Part shown: one piece after another, positions 53,748 through 63,072 of the stretch
Layout: each line of letters opens with the position of its first letter
Numbering within the stretch: position 1 is the first letter of the stretch
Program-made: the position numbers and the translations under genes
Assembly (NCBI GenBank): GCA_964535575.1
Contig: CAZHTC010000002.1
Coordinates: forward strand, 62,001 to 126,000
Origin: JAGPCK01 sp964535575
GTDB taxonomy: Bacteria > Bacteroidota > Bacteroidia > UKL13-3
Direction of reading: 5' to 3'
DNA: 64,000 bases
Notes under the pieces: generated by a model
What the model was told of the DNA's origin: nothing
Database searches by the model: none
Seen by the model: the letters and a program-made list of their open reading frames with translations, nothing else

Positions 53748-56700
53748 ATGAAAGTAAATTATTTTGTAACAATATTTTTGACCTTCGTTCTACTAACTGC
53801 AACGAATGCATTTGGTCAAACCACGTATTACTATGATGGCAGTGGTAATCTTAACAATACTTCCAACTGGGGAACCAATACCAATGGTTCGGGCTCTAAC
53901 CCCTCCAATTTCACTGCTAACAATCAGGTTTTTCAGATTCGAAATACCACCTCTGTATCTATGGGAAGCAACTGGACAGTGAGCGGCACCAATTCCAAAA
54001 TTGTGATTGGTGATGCGAGTGTTGCTGCAATTACAGTTACCCATAGTGGAGGTGACTGGAACGCTACCGTTGATATAGCAGTGGCCAGTAGCGGTAGCAA
54101 TACACTTGTATTTTCTCAAACCGATGCCAATACTCCCACTTTAGGCACACTTAACAGTGCTTCAACAGTTCAATATACACGCAATGGCACACAAACCGTA
54201 CAGTCAGGCACTTATGGCAATTTACTTATAGGCGGCACATCAGGTACAAAAACCGCAGGGGGAGCAATAACTGTAAACGGTACGCTCACTATCAATGCAT
54301 CCAGAATTTTGAGTATGAGTACGTTTGCATTGAGCGGTACATTAACTCCGGCCGGTACTGGAACATTGCAAACAGCCAACACATCTTCCACCCCCATACC
54401 TGCCGATGAAGTTTGGACGGGAACAGTAACCTATAACAGCGCGTCAGGTCAGACCATTGTTGCGGGAACATATCCAACACTAACAGCCAGTGGAGGCACC
54501 AGAACTTTTTCAAGCAGCAGTACAATTATCATCAGTGGCATTTTTACTCCTGGGGCCTCCAATTATACTATAGGGACCAGTACTGTGCGGTACACAACCG
54601 CAACTGCTAACTTGGCTGTACCTGCAGTAGCAAGCGGTGGTAACTATTATAACTTAGAAATCAGCAGCGGGACCTGGGGAATGCCTTCTGCTATGACTGT
54701 GGCTAATAATCTCACAGTAAATGGAGGAACTTTTAATGTGAACAACGCAACAAGCTTTGCACTTACGGTTAATGGTAATGTGAGTGTTTCCTCAGGCAAA
54801 CTGGATTTAAACATAGGCGCATCCGGTACTAGTACTTTGAGCGTAAAGGGTAATTTATCGGTCTCCGGCACAGGTACAGTAACAACAGAAGGTACAGGTG
54901 CTTCCAACGGCACCATAAATTTTAACGGTACTGGCACACTTGGAAGTCCACAAACTATGTCTTACTCAACTCCCACAAACAATATTTACGTAAATTTTTC
55001 TGTAGCCTCGGGAACTGTAGTGCAAATGAATACTAACATAGCCCTGTCTATATGGACTGACCCAGCCTATTATGGAACCATGACAGTAAATAGCGGTGGA
55101 ACCTTAAATATGCAAAATTTTTCATTTGTTGACGAGACCTCATTCAGTGCAACAGGCAATAATACTGTTGTGATTAATTCAGGTGCATCTGTTGTTACCT
55201 CTCATAGTTCAGGTATTCCCGGTAATTTATCAAGTGCCAATACCATAAAAACACTAAGCAGCGGTGCGAACTATGAGTTTAGAGGAGCCGTAACCGGTAC
55301 CTTTACCACCACCCCTACGGCCAATACAGTTAATAACTTAACAGTAAACAATGGCTCAGGTTTAACGCTTAGTCAGGCGTTTACAGTAGCAGGAACTCTT
55401 ACTTTTACATCAGGTTCACTTACTTTAAATGGTACTACATTGGGAATTAACGGATCAATAAGTGGTACAAGTAATTTTGTTGGGTCATCCACTTCATCCA
55501 TTAGCATTGCCGGAACGGGTTCTATCGGTTCAAATATCAGCATGTCACAAAGCAGTTCTTCCACAAGAACGCTGCAAAATTTCACTTTGAACAGAGCATC
55601 CCAAACAATAACGCTTGGGGCTGCTATGGAAATAGTCGGTACAGTGACAGTAACGGCAGGAACATTGGCCTCAGCGGGTAATCTGACAATAATATCAACA
55701 GCCAGCGGAGATGCAAGTGTAGCCCAATCAGCAGGAAGTATAACTGGTAACGTAACAGTACAGAAATATTTACCGGCTGGTAGTAGCAGGCGATGGTTAC
55801 ATATGGGGAGCCCTGTAAACGGATTTACCTGGAACCAATTGATAGATGATATTTTGATATCAGGTCCCGGTGCAGGTGGTTTTGATGTGAACGGTTCAGG
55901 CTACCCATCAGCTTATTATTACACAGAATCAGTTGCAGGAGATTGCGGACCCAACGGGTGGAACTTTCCCGCCAACGTCTCAAATTCAGTACCCAACAAC
56001 CGCGGTATAAAATTCTTTTTCAGAGGCGATCGCGACCCGGGACGTTTAGTATGGAACAATGGTTTGGGTATGGTGGCAGTAACACTTGATTTTACAGGCA
56101 CATTAAATCAGGGTACTCAAAACATGAGTATTACCTACACTAATAATGGCAACTCAAGTTGGGATGGATGGAACTTTGTACCCAATCCATATCCATCAGC
56201 GATTGATTGGAACTCAGCGAGCGGATGGACCAAAACAAATGTGAGCGGAACTATTTATGTTTGGAATGCACAATCAGGAACTTATGCTACATGGAATGGA
56301 GCAAGCGGGACCAATGGAATGACCAGTGGTCGTATCTCTATGGGACAAGGATTTTGGGTGAAAGCCACCACCACATCTCCTACCTTATCCATGACCGAAG
56401 CCGTTAAAACAGGAACAGCAACAACCGGATTTTTCAAAACGAATCAGGGTGCCATTCCAACACTTCGCATTTCCATGATACAAGACAGCCTCATTTGGGA
56501 TGATGCCGTATTTAATTTTGATAATAGCTACACAAACGAGTATGTAAAGGAAAGCGGAGATGCGTTAAAATTATATAATACCAGTTTAAACCTTTGGTCA
56601 CTTACAAAGGACAACTATGATTTGGTTATTAATAATCTCGCCATACCTGCAGCCATTGATACCATTCCACTTGGGATGACCTCTGCCTCAGGTGGCATTT

Positions 56701-57455
56701 TTACGTTGTCGTTTTCCACCGATTCGCTTCCTTCTAATCTCAGCGTATTTTTGATTGATAGTTACCGCAACAAAACCATTGATATAAGAAAAGAAAAAAC
56801 ATGGAAGGTGTTGATTAATGTGGAGCCTGAATCGTATGCCAACGGAAGGTTAAAACTTGTGTTTATAAATCAGAATACGGCCGTTATCACTGCCAAAGCA
56901 AACGCAAATCAAACCAACAAATCGATTGACGTGAGCTGGAGTTCAACTAATGAAATAAACACCAATCGTTACGAGGTAGAACACTCAATTAATAAGGTAG
57001 ATTTTACCACCATAGCAACCGTAGATTTGAATGACACTCTCATCCTTTCTTCCAGCAGCTATCAGATAACAGATGCTCATGCGCAGACAGGGGAGAATTA
57101 TTATCGTATTAAACGAATCAGCAGCACCGGTACTCTGGTTTATTCAGACACTGTTTTGGGTGAACTCATTGAAACCAATAATACCGGACTCTATCAGGTA
57201 TCAAACAAAATTGTACAGGTGTATCCTATGCCCGTTTTAAATGAAGTAACTATCACCGTACCCGAACAGGTTTCGGGGGATATAAAACTGGAATTGGTTT
57301 CAGTTACCGGAAGCGTAGTATTCGACAATAACTATTCGAAGGTAAACGCAGGAACTGCCATCTCATTGAATATGTCAAACCTTGCAGCAGGTTATTATAT
57401 GGTGCGCATTAGTTCCCACAAAGGGATTGTTACAGGTAAATTAATTAAACAGTAA
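53748..57455 (+). CDS. large surface protein with T9SS type A sorting domain
   Basis: This is a 1235-residue exported protein. The signal peptide from the ATG at 53748 ends at ATNAFGQ; upstream in-frame codons would bury it. Residues 25-700 are low-complexity repeats rich in G, S, T and N (GTLTINASR, NNLTVNGGTFNV) typical of beta-helix adhesins. A middle region with LHMGSPVNGFTWNQL and FVPNPYPSAIDWNS follows. The last 75 residues (VYPMPVLNEVTITVPE...GYYMVRISSHKG...GKLIKQ) are a type IX secretion A-type tail. A surface adhesin is the likely role. The next gene starts 56 bp downstream. Confidence 0.9.
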   Translation: MKVNYFVTIFLTFVLLTATNAFGQTTYYYDGSGNLNNTSNWGTNTNGSGSNPSNFTANNQVFQIRNTTSVSMGSNWTVSGTNSKIVIGDASVAAITVTHSGGDWNATVDIAVASSGSNTLVFSQTDANTPTLGTLNSASTVQYTRNGTQTVQSGTYGNLLIGGTSGTKTAGGAITVNGTLTINASRILSMSTFALSGTLTPAGTGTLQTANTSSTPIPADEVWTGTVTYNSASGQTIVAGTYPTLTASGGTRTFSSSSTIIISGIFTPGASNYTIGTSTVRYTTATANLAVPAVASGGNYYNLEISSGTWGMPSAMTVANNLTVNGGTFNVNNATSFALTVNGNVSVSSGKLDLNIGASGTSTLSVKGNLSVSGTGTVTTEGTGASNGTINFNGTGTLGSPQTMSYSTPTNNIYVNFSVASGTVVQMNTNIALSIWTDPAYYGTMTVNSGGTLNMQNFSFVDETSFSATGNNTVVINSGASVVTSHSSGIPGNLSSANTIKTLSSGANYEFRGAVTGTFTTTPTANTVNNLTVNNGSGLTLSQAFTVAGTLTFTSGSLTLNGTTLGINGSISGTSNFVGSSTSSISIAGTGSIGSNISMSQSSSSTRTLQNFTLNRASQTITLGAAMEIVGTVTVTAGTLASAGNLTIISTASGDASVAQSAGSITGNVTVQKYLPAGSSRRWLHMGSPVNGFTWNQLIDDILISGPGAGGFDVNGSGYPSAYYYTESVAGDCGPNGWNFPANVSNSVPNNRGIKFFFRGDRDPGRLVWNNGLGMVAVTLDFTGTLNQGTQNMSITYTNNGNSSWDGWNFVPNPYPSAIDWNSASGWTKTNVSGTIYVWNAQSGTYATWNGASGTNGMTSGRISMGQGFWVKATTTSPTLSMTEAVKTGTATTGFFKTNQGAIPTLRISMIQDSLIWDDAVFNFDNSYTNEYVKESGDALKLYNTSLNLWSLTKDNYDLVINNLAIPAAIDTIPLGMTSASGGIFTLSFSTDSLPSNLSVFLIDSYRNKTIDIRKEKTWKVLINVEPESYANGRLKLVFINQNTAVITAKANANQTNKSIDVSWSSTNEINTNRYEVEHSINKVDFTTIATVDLNDTLILSSSSYQITDAHAQTGENYYRIKRISSTGTLVYSDTVLGELIETNNTGLYQVSNKIVQVYPMPVLNEVTITVPEQVSGDIKLELVSVTGSVVFDNNYSKVNAGTAISLNMSNLAAGYYMVRISSHKGIVTGKLIKQ

Positions 57456-57511
57456 CAGGCCGCGTGATTTATCGTTTTCTCTCAAAGTTTCGGCAAGTAA
57501 AAATTTATTGT

Positions 57512-57709
57512 ATGGGTAGCCGCGTGCTGCCTTTGGTATTTTTTTTATTAGCTTCACAATTGGTATTTGCTCAGGGTAACGGTGGCGGAGATGATCCTGA
57601 TGTTCCTATTGACGGAGGGCTGGGAATACTGCTTGCTGCCGGTGTAACCTATAGCGTAAAACGGCTGACAAAAACCCAAAACGAAACTTCTTCAGGAGAG
57701 AAGGAGTGA
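57512..57709 (+). CDS. PID-CTERM sorting-domain protein (exosortase target)
   Basis: This 65-residue protein has signal peptide MGSRVLPLVFFLLASQLVFAQ, a short G/N/D-rich mature part and the sorting region DDPDVPIDGGLGILLAAGVTYSVKRL: the P-I-D motif, a hydrophobic helix and basic residues. This is the tripartite pattern of exosortase substrates. A GTG at 57464 is a possible but less likely start, because the signal peptide begins at 57512. Its stop overlaps the exosortase start by 4 bp. The mature protein left after processing would be only about 15 residues. Confidence 0.85.
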   Translation: MGSRVLPLVFFLLASQLVFAQGNGGGDDPDVPIDGGLGILLAAGVTYSVKRLTKTQNETSSGEKE

Positions 57710-58233
57710 TGAAAGTTTTCTTGGTTCGGGCAGCACTGCTCACGGTTATCTGGCTGTTTCTTTTTTATTTGGTCATCATTCCTCATACCAATATTAACCG
57801 CGATTTATGTTATCTGGTGGCAAAAAATGCAACTTCGTTACTTACTGTTTTTGATTCCGGTTATCATGTGTCGTTTGTTTTCAGGGATAAGTATTTTTTA
57901 AATACCGTTTGTTATAACGACAATTGTGTGGTGGGAGTAGGGCGCCCTTGCAACGGTCTTGAACTGTTTGCCCTGTTTGCCGGTTTTGTCATAGCCTTTC
58001 CGGGTAATTGGAAACATAAACTTTGGTATATTCCTGCGGGTATTTTAGTAATACATATATTAAATGTGATGAGGGTGGCAAGCCTTACCTTAATCCAACT
58101 CAATTATCCGCAATACCTTCAATTTAATCATAAGTATACCTTTACCGTGCTGGTGTATGCTCTTACCTTTTGGCTGTGGATGATTTGGGTAAATAAGTTT
58201 AGTGCAGCAAATAAATCTACCAATGAAACATAA
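57706..58233 (+). CDS. xrtX: exosortase-family transpeptidase (XrtX-type)
   Basis: This is a 175-residue membrane protein with about five membrane segments. The exosortase catalytic residues are present: Cys82 in GRPCNGLELF, Arg123 in ILNVMRVASL and His142 in FNHKYTF. Exosortases cut CTERM-tagged proteins and transfer them, probably to a surface glycan. The adjacent PID-CTERM gene and a small membrane protein downstream make the three-gene cassette called exosortase X in Bacteroidota; the exact subfamily label is from memory. Confidence 0.85.
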   Translation: MMKVFLVRAALLTVIWLFLFYLVIIPHTNINRDLCYLVAKNATSLLTVFDSGYHVSFVFRDKYFLNTVCYNDNCVVGVGRPCNGLELFALFAGFVIAFPGNWKHKLWYIPAGILVIHILNVMRVASLTLIQLNYPQYLQFNHKYTFTVLVYALTFWLWMIWVNKFSAANKSTNET

Positions 58234-58591
58234 AGTACTTCTTGGATTTCTTGCAGCTGCTTTTTTGTTTTTTTCTGTTATCACAAATCACCAGATGCTA
58301 AAGAGTTCATGGGTGAATTTTTTGTCGGGTGGGCTCACACTTATTTTTTTACAAACGCTCATTATAAACTATTGGACGTTGAATAATCTGGTCACTAAGG
58401 TATGGCTCAGTTGTTATTTGCTATGGTTTTCAGCCTTATGTCTGTTAAAGAGTGGAATAGCCGGAGCCCTGTCAGAAATACATCAGGTTGATTCCCTGTT
58501 AAATTATTCTTTAGATGCGATTAAATCGCCTATTCCCTTAATGGTTATTCTTATAAGTATCAGGTTATCCCATCTAAACCGGGTACACTGA
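58223..58591 (+). CDS. exosortase-associated small membrane protein
   Basis: This is a 122-residue protein with about four hydrophobic segments (VLLGFLAAAFLFFSVI, FLSGGLTLIFLQTLII, VWLSCYLLWFSALCLL, PIPLMVILISI) and no catalytic motif. It overlaps the exosortase gene by 11 bp. Such proteins accompany XrtX/XrtF-type exosortases and are thought to support the complex; their function is unknown. Confidence 0.75.
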   Translation: MKHKVLLGFLAAAFLFFSVITNHQMLKSSWVNFLSGGLTLIFLQTLIINYWTLNNLVTKVWLSCYLLWFSALCLLKSGIAGALSEIHQVDSLLNYSLDAIKSPIPLMVILISIRLSHLNRVH

Positions 58592-58639
58592 TACAACTCA
58601 ATCTTTTTCTGTATTTTTACCGGATTAAATTAAAAAAAG

Positions 58640-59164
58640 ATGAAAGCTCCGTTCAACTTACAACAATGGATTGCAGAGAATAAGCATATGCTCAAACCCC
58701 CTGTAGCCAATAAAAACCTGTATCCCGAGGGAAGTGATTATATTGTCATGATTGTGGGCGGGCCTAATGCACGCAAAGATTATCATTACAATGAAACGGA
58801 AGAACTGTTTTACCAGTTGGAGGGCGAAATTACGGTGCGCACTCAGCAGGATGGGAAGGCGGTTGATATAAAATTAAAGGCAGGAGATATGTTTTTGCTT
58901 CCAGCTAAAATTCCGCATTCTCCCGGACGAACCGATGGATCGGTAGGGCTGGTGATAGAGCGGGTGCGTGAAGGAAAAGGTTATACTGACGGGTTATTAT
59001 GGTTTTGCGAAAAATGCAATACAAAACTTCACGAAGCGTATTTTGAGTTAAAAAATATTGAAACAGATTTTATCCCCCACTTTAAACATTACTATGGATC
59101 GGAAGAATTACGTACCTGTAAAAACTGCGGGCATGTAATGGAAACAGATCCGCGATTTGTATGA
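58640..59164 (+). CDS. nbaC: 3-hydroxyanthranilate 3,4-dioxygenase
   Basis: This is a 174-residue cupin dioxygenase opening 3-hydroxyanthranilate in the kynurenine pathway. The iron ligands His49, Glu55 and His93 are in HYNETEELFYQLEG and IPHSPGR; substrate-binding arginines lie in VRT and IERV. The C-terminal rubredoxin-like site has Cys123, Cys126, Cys160 and Cys163, typical of bacterial enzymes. Its stop overlaps the decarboxylase start by 4 bp. Confidence 0.95.
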   Translation: MKAPFNLQQWIAENKHMLKPPVANKNLYPEGSDYIVMIVGGPNARKDYHYNETEELFYQLEGEITVRTQQDGKAVDIKLKAGDMFLLPAKIPHSPGRTDGSVGLVIERVREGKGYTDGLLWFCEKCNTKLHEAYFELKNIETDFIPHFKHYYGSEELRTCKNCGHVMETDPRFV

Positions 59165-60183
59165 AAATAGATATTCACGCACATATACTCCCCGAAACCT
59201 GGCCCGACCTGAAACAGAAATATGGTTACGGGGGATTTGTTTACATGGATCACCATAAAAAAGGCAGTGCGCGTATGATGAAGGATACCGGTCAGTTTTT
59301 TCGCGAAGTGCAGCAAAACTGTTGGGATCCCGATGCTATATTAGTGGATATGGATGCTCATCGGGTAGATAAAATGGTACTATGTACGGTTCCGGTTTTG
59401 TTTAACTATTGGGCAAAACCTGAACACACACTCGACTGGAGTCGGTTTTTGAATGACCACTTGGCCGGAGTGCAACAAAATCACGGCAACAGGTTTATTG
59501 GTCTTGGCACATTACCCATGCAGCATATTGATTTTGCCATTCAGGAAATGGAGCGTTGCAAAACACAACTTAAATTGCCGGGTATCGAAATCGGTTCTCA
59601 TATTCAGGAAAAAAATCTGGACGATCCTTCTTTCTTCCCATTTTATGAAGCGGCACAGGATTTAAACATGGCCATTTTTGTTCATCCATGGGATATGATG
59701 GGACAGGAGAAAATGCCCAAATATTTTTTGCCATGGCTGGTGGGTATGCCTGCCGAAACATCCTTAGCTATTTGTTCAATGATTTTTGGAGGAGTGTTTG
59801 ATAAGTTCCCGAAATTAAAAGTGATGTTTGCTCATGGGGGAGGTTCGTTTCCATTTACTGTCGGGAGGGTTTCGCATGGGTGGAATTGCCGTCCCGATTT
59901 ATGTAATATCAATGATATTAAAGATCCGAAAGAGTATATCGGAAAATTCTGGATTGACGGAATAACCCACGATGATGATGCCCTCAGGTATCTGGTGAAT
60001 ATGTTTGGGGCTGAAAGAATTGCTTATGGAACAGATTACCCTTTTCCGTTGGGAGATCTGGAGCATGGTAAATTTATTGAGCAAATGAAAGACATGAGTG
60101 CTGAGGTAAAGGAGCAATTGCTCAGTAAAACCGCTGCCGATTTTCTTGGACTCGAACTGCCCGAATCGAATTCCTTAAGTTAG
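59161..60183 (+). CDS. nbaD: aminocarboxymuconate-semialdehyde decarboxylase (ACMSD)
   Basis: This is a 340-residue amidohydrolase-fold decarboxylase acting on the product of the preceding dioxygenase, which steers the pathway away from quinolinate. Zinc ligands His6 and His8 are in IDIHAHILPE, with a further His in VHPWDM, FAHGGGSFPF and the Asp in YGTDYPFP. The protein is coupled by ATGA overlap to the dioxygenase gene. The upstream kynurenine genes are not in the window. Confidence 0.93.
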   Translation: MKIDIHAHILPETWPDLKQKYGYGGFVYMDHHKKGSARMMKDTGQFFREVQQNCWDPDAILVDMDAHRVDKMVLCTVPVLFNYWAKPEHTLDWSRFLNDHLAGVQQNHGNRFIGLGTLPMQHIDFAIQEMERCKTQLKLPGIEIGSHIQEKNLDDPSFFPFYEAAQDLNMAIFVHPWDMMGQEKMPKYFLPWLVGMPAETSLAICSMIFGGVFDKFPKLKVMFAHGGGSFPFTVGRVSHGWNCRPDLCNINDIKDPKEYIGKFWIDGITHDDDALRYLVNMFGAERIAYGTDYPFPLGDLEHGKFIEQMKDMSAEVKEQLLSKTAADFLGLELPESNSLS

Positions 60184-60273
60184 CTCTATACTTATGCTTG
60201 AAAAAGCACTGCGCTGGTACATTCTTTTTGCGGTTGTGGTTTTAAGGTAAATCATTTTCAATATTTGCTCTGA

Positions 60274-60858
60274 ATGTCGAAGTTTACTCAACAATTACGG
60301 CAGTTGGTCAATACCATTCATCCTTTAGAGGATGAGGTGTTGAATCATTTTTTGTCAGTATGGGTGCCCATTGAATACAAAAGGAAAGAAGTAATAACGG
60401 TAGCTAATGAAAAAGAAAAGTACCTCTACTTTGTGTGTGATGGGGTTCAACGGGTTTATTACTTAAACGATGAGGGAAAGGAAGCAACATTGGTATTTAC
60501 TTATGCTCCTTCTTTTGGTGGAGTATTTGATGCGTTTTTGCAGCAAACCCCTTCACGGTATTACTATGAAACGTTAACAGCTTCCGTTTTTTTACGGGCC
60601 TCTTTTGCCGATGTTCAAAAACTTATGCAGTTGCACCATGCAGTGGAAACGTTTATGCGCAAAGGTATTACCGCAGCTGCCTCCGGTTTAATGGAACGTA
60701 TCACCGAGTTACAATGTTTTTCAGCCGAGGAACGTTTCAGGGTACTGTTGAAACGCAGCCCACATATATTGCAATTAGTTCCGCATAAGTATCTGGCGAA
60801 TTATTTAGGAATGGACGCCACCAATTTCAGTAAACTGCTTAACAGAATTCGTATATAA
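60274..60858 (+). CDS. Crp/Fnr-family regulator (no cysteine cluster)
   Basis: This is a 194-residue regulator with a cNMP-type sensor (YLYFVCDGVQRVYYLNDEGKEATLVF), a dimer helix and a short HTH (VPHKYLANYLGMDATNFSKLLNRIR). It lacks an N-terminal cysteine cluster and the conserved cAMP-binding RSA motif, so its ligand is unknown. A perfect palindrome begins at its stop codon in front of a DinB-family gene, suggesting that the two form a regulator-target pair. Confidence 0.85.
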   Translation: MSKFTQQLRQLVNTIHPLEDEVLNHFLSVWVPIEYKRKEVITVANEKEKYLYFVCDGVQRVYYLNDEGKEATLVFTYAPSFGGVFDAFLQQTPSRYYYETLTASVFLRASFADVQKLMQLHHAVETFMRKGITAAASGLMERITELQCFSAEERFRVLLKRSPHILQLVPHKYLANYLGMDATNFSKLLNRIRI

Positions 60859-60878
60859 TCTTGGTATTTGCCAAGATT
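60857..60878. promoter_or_regulatory. palindrome between the Crp-like and DinB genes
   Basis: AATCTTGG (60857-60864) and CCAAGATT (60871-60878) form a perfect 8-bp inverted repeat around TATTTG. There is no T run after it, so it looks more like a binding site than a terminator. Confidence 0.5.
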
Positions 60879-60909
60879 TACTATGAACGCAGGGTGCAAC
60901 TTTGCCGAC

Positions 60910-61470
60910 ATGAAATTTATACCATCAATGAGCATCGAAGTAATTTCACAAACCCTGCTGAGTGAACTGGAAGAGAAAACGGAAAAACAACTTCAGTTTA
61001 TCATTTCGGTTCTTCAAAATCTTGACGAAAAAGTATTGCAACAACCTTCCTCATCCGGTGGATGGAGCATAGCGCAGTGTTTATGGCATTTAAACAGCTA
61101 TGGCGATTATTATCTTCCTAAAATTGAGAGCCGGTTAACCACTCCGTTGCAGGAAACTTCTGTTTTTAAAAGCAGTTGGCTGGGGTCAAAGTTTACCCGC
61201 ATGATGCAACCCGGCAACGGAAAGTATAAAGCGTTTAAAGACCATGTGCCTCCTGCAAAACCTGATGCACGCGAATCCGTAGCCACATGTATTCAACAAC
61301 TGGAACAATTGCTTTTATTGCTGCGCAAAGCACGAACCTGCGACCTGAACAGTATTAAAATTCCAATCTCCATCAGTCGCCTGATTAAATTAAAACTGGG
61401 AGATGTGTTTTCGTTTTTAATTGCCCATAATGAACGTCATTTGGAACAGGTAAAACGGAATCTGAATTAG
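60910..61470 (+). CDS. DinB-like superfamily protein
   Basis: This is a protein of about 186 residues with a four-helix DinB-like fold: SGGWSIAQCLWHLNSYGDYYLP with the first metal His, and a C-terminal LIAHNERHLEQVKRNL with the His-x3-His pair. DinB-like proteins include thiol S-transferases; the substrate is unknown. The start could be ATG 60910 (MKFIPSMS) or 60883. The upstream palindrome sits next to the Crp-like gene, and such Crp/DinB pairs recur in Bacteroidota. Confidence 0.8.
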   Translation: MKFIPSMSIEVISQTLLSELEEKTEKQLQFIISVLQNLDEKVLQQPSSSGGWSIAQCLWHLNSYGDYYLPKIESRLTTPLQETSVFKSSWLGSKFTRMMQPGNGKYKAFKDHVPPAKPDARESVATCIQQLEQLLLLLRKARTCDLNSIKIPISISRLIKLKLGDVFSFLIAHNERHLEQVKRNLN

Positions 61471-61946
61471 CTTTCGAGTTTTTTTACAAAGCGTGCCGGA
61501 TTTCCTACCCACAATTCATTAGCTGGAACATTTTTGGTAACAACACTTCCGGCACCTATCATGGCATGTTTCCCAACGGTAATTTCACCCAGTATGGTGG
61601 CATTGGCTCCAATGGAGGCTCCTTCTTCAATAACAATTGGCTGAAATGCGGTAGGATATTGTTTTGACCGGGGGAATTTGTCGTTGGTAAACGTGGCATT
61701 TGGCCCTATAAATACATTATCGTGTATTCTTATTCCGTCCCATAGGTAAACTCCACACTTAACCGTTACATTGTTGCCGATTACCACATCGTTTTCAATA
61801 AACGTATGGCTGTTGATATTGCAATTATTGCCAATGGAAGCTCCCTGAAGCACTACAGCAAACTGCCAGATGCGGGTTTGCGCTCCAATGTTTTTAGTTT
61901 GCACATCGGCAGTAGGATGAATAAAAATTTCAGGATTGCTGTTCAT
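61467..61946 (-). CDS. hexapeptide-repeat N-acetyltransferase
   Basis: This is a 159-residue left-handed beta-helix acyltransferase. Hexad turns run from IFIHPTADV to GEITVGKHAMIGAGSVV, with NATFTNDKFPRS as the loop holding an active-site Asn/Lys and GNPARFV at the end. The pattern resembles WbpD/WlbB or FdtC-type acetyltransferases acting on nucleotide amino sugars. The ATG at 61946 (MNSNPEIF) is preferred over one 17 codons upstream. It is convergent with the DinB gene (4-bp overlap). Confidence 0.85.
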   Translation of the reverse strand: MNSNPEIFIHPTADVQTKNIGAQTRIWQFAVVLQGASIGNNCNINSHTFIENDVVIGNNVTVKCGVYLWDGIRIHDNVFIGPNATFTNDKFPRSKQYPTAFQPIVIEEGASIGANATILGEITVGKHAMIGAGSVVTKNVPANELWVGNPARFVKKLES

Positions 61947-62047
61947 GTATAAATTTATAAACGGGGTAAAGTTACCTGATTTAAAGATAAAAATCATATT
62001 TCGGTAAAAATCTAATTACGTACTTTGGGAAGATAAAACGTAAGTTT

Positions 62048-63070
62048 ATGACACCTTCCAAAACCGAACAAAAATTTCATCACCTCTGGCACCTCATCGG
62101 GAATACGCCCATGATAGAGTTGGTATATCGCTTTAAAGGAAATCAACGGAGGATTTTTGTGAAATGCGAGCATTATAATTTAACCGGGAGTATTAAAGAC
62201 CGTATGGCTTTATATATTTTGCAGCAAAGTTACCGTGACAAAAATATAAACCCGGCCGATATTATTGTAGAGGCCACCAGTGGCAATACCGGCATTTCGT
62301 TTTCGGCTATTGGGAGGGCACTGGGACACGAAGTAAAAATTATTATGCCCAACTGGCTTAGTAAAGAGCGCATGGATATTATCCGTAGTCTTGGAGCTCA
62401 GGTAATTCTTATTTCGAAAGAAGAAGGCGGTTTTTTAGGAAGTATTGCACTCAGTCAGAAAATGGCGGCAGAGGAGGCCGGTATTTTTTTACCTCGTCAG
62501 TTTGAGAATAAGTACAATGCCGAAGCGCATGAAAAAACCACCGCCAAAGAATTGTGGGTACAGTTGCAAAGCATCAATTTGATTCCTGATGCTTTTGTGG
62601 CCGGAGTGGGTACGGGAGGAACCATTATGGGAGTGGGTGCTTACCTCAAACATAAAGATGCCCATATTAAAGTGCACCCGCTTGAGCCCGAAGAATCACC
62701 TACGCTTTCAGTAGGGCATAAAGTGGGTTCTCATCGCATTCAGGGTATTTCGGATGAATTTATTCCGGATATTGTTAAACTTGATCAACTAGACAGTATT
62801 GTACAGGCCTCTGACGGAGATTCAATACTAATGGCCCAAAAACTGGCCCGTCAACTGGGGCTTGCAGTGGGTATTTCATCCGGAGCCAATATAATTGGTG
62901 CCATGAAAGTGCAGGAGCAAATGGGAGGAGCGGCCGTGGTAGCAACAGTTTTTTCCGACAGCAATAAAAAATACCTGAGTACTGATTTAATGAAAGAAGA
63001 ACCTGTTAAACCCGGTTATCTTTCTCCCCAAATTGAATTAGTGGAATACAACCCGATTCACAGGTTGTAG
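62048..63070 (+). CDS. cysteine synthase-family PLP enzyme
   Basis: This is a 340-residue fold-type II PLP enzyme: GNTPMIELVYRF, the PLP lysine Lys50 in GSIKDRM, SGNTGI for the substrate carboxylate, GTGGTIMGVG for the phosphate and ISSGANIIGA. It probably makes cysteine from O-acetylserine (CysK/CysM); the exact acceptor is not resolved. It stands alone between convergent neighbours. Confidence 0.88.
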   Translation: MTPSKTEQKFHHLWHLIGNTPMIELVYRFKGNQRRIFVKCEHYNLTGSIKDRMALYILQQSYRDKNINPADIIVEATSGNTGISFSAIGRALGHEVKIIMPNWLSKERMDIIRSLGAQVILISKEEGGFLGSIALSQKMAAEEAGIFLPRQFENKYNAEAHEKTTAKELWVQLQSINLIPDAFVAGVGTGGTIMGVGAYLKHKDAHIKVHPLEPEESPTLSVGHKVGSHRIQGISDEFIPDIVKLDQLDSIVQASDGDSILMAQKLARQLGLAVGISSGANIIGAMKVQEQMGGAAVVATVFSDSNKKYLSTDLMKEEPVKPGYLSPQIELVEYNPIHRL

Positions 63071-63072
63071 AA

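Noticed and set aside
54212..56101. Long minus-strand frames inside the T9SS surface protein gene
   Set aside because: They arise from the low-complexity G/S/T/N codons of the real gene and have valine/proline-rich nonsense composition.
58589..58600. TGATACAACTCA before the 3-hydroxyanthranilate dioxygenase gene
   Set aside because: One mismatch to the box, and no -7 element at the 29.5-nt spacing.
60194..60250. 18-codon frame MLEKALRWYILFAVVVLR
   Set aside because: Very short, no ribosome-binding or promoter evidence, and lies just after ACMSD; chance occurrence is likely.
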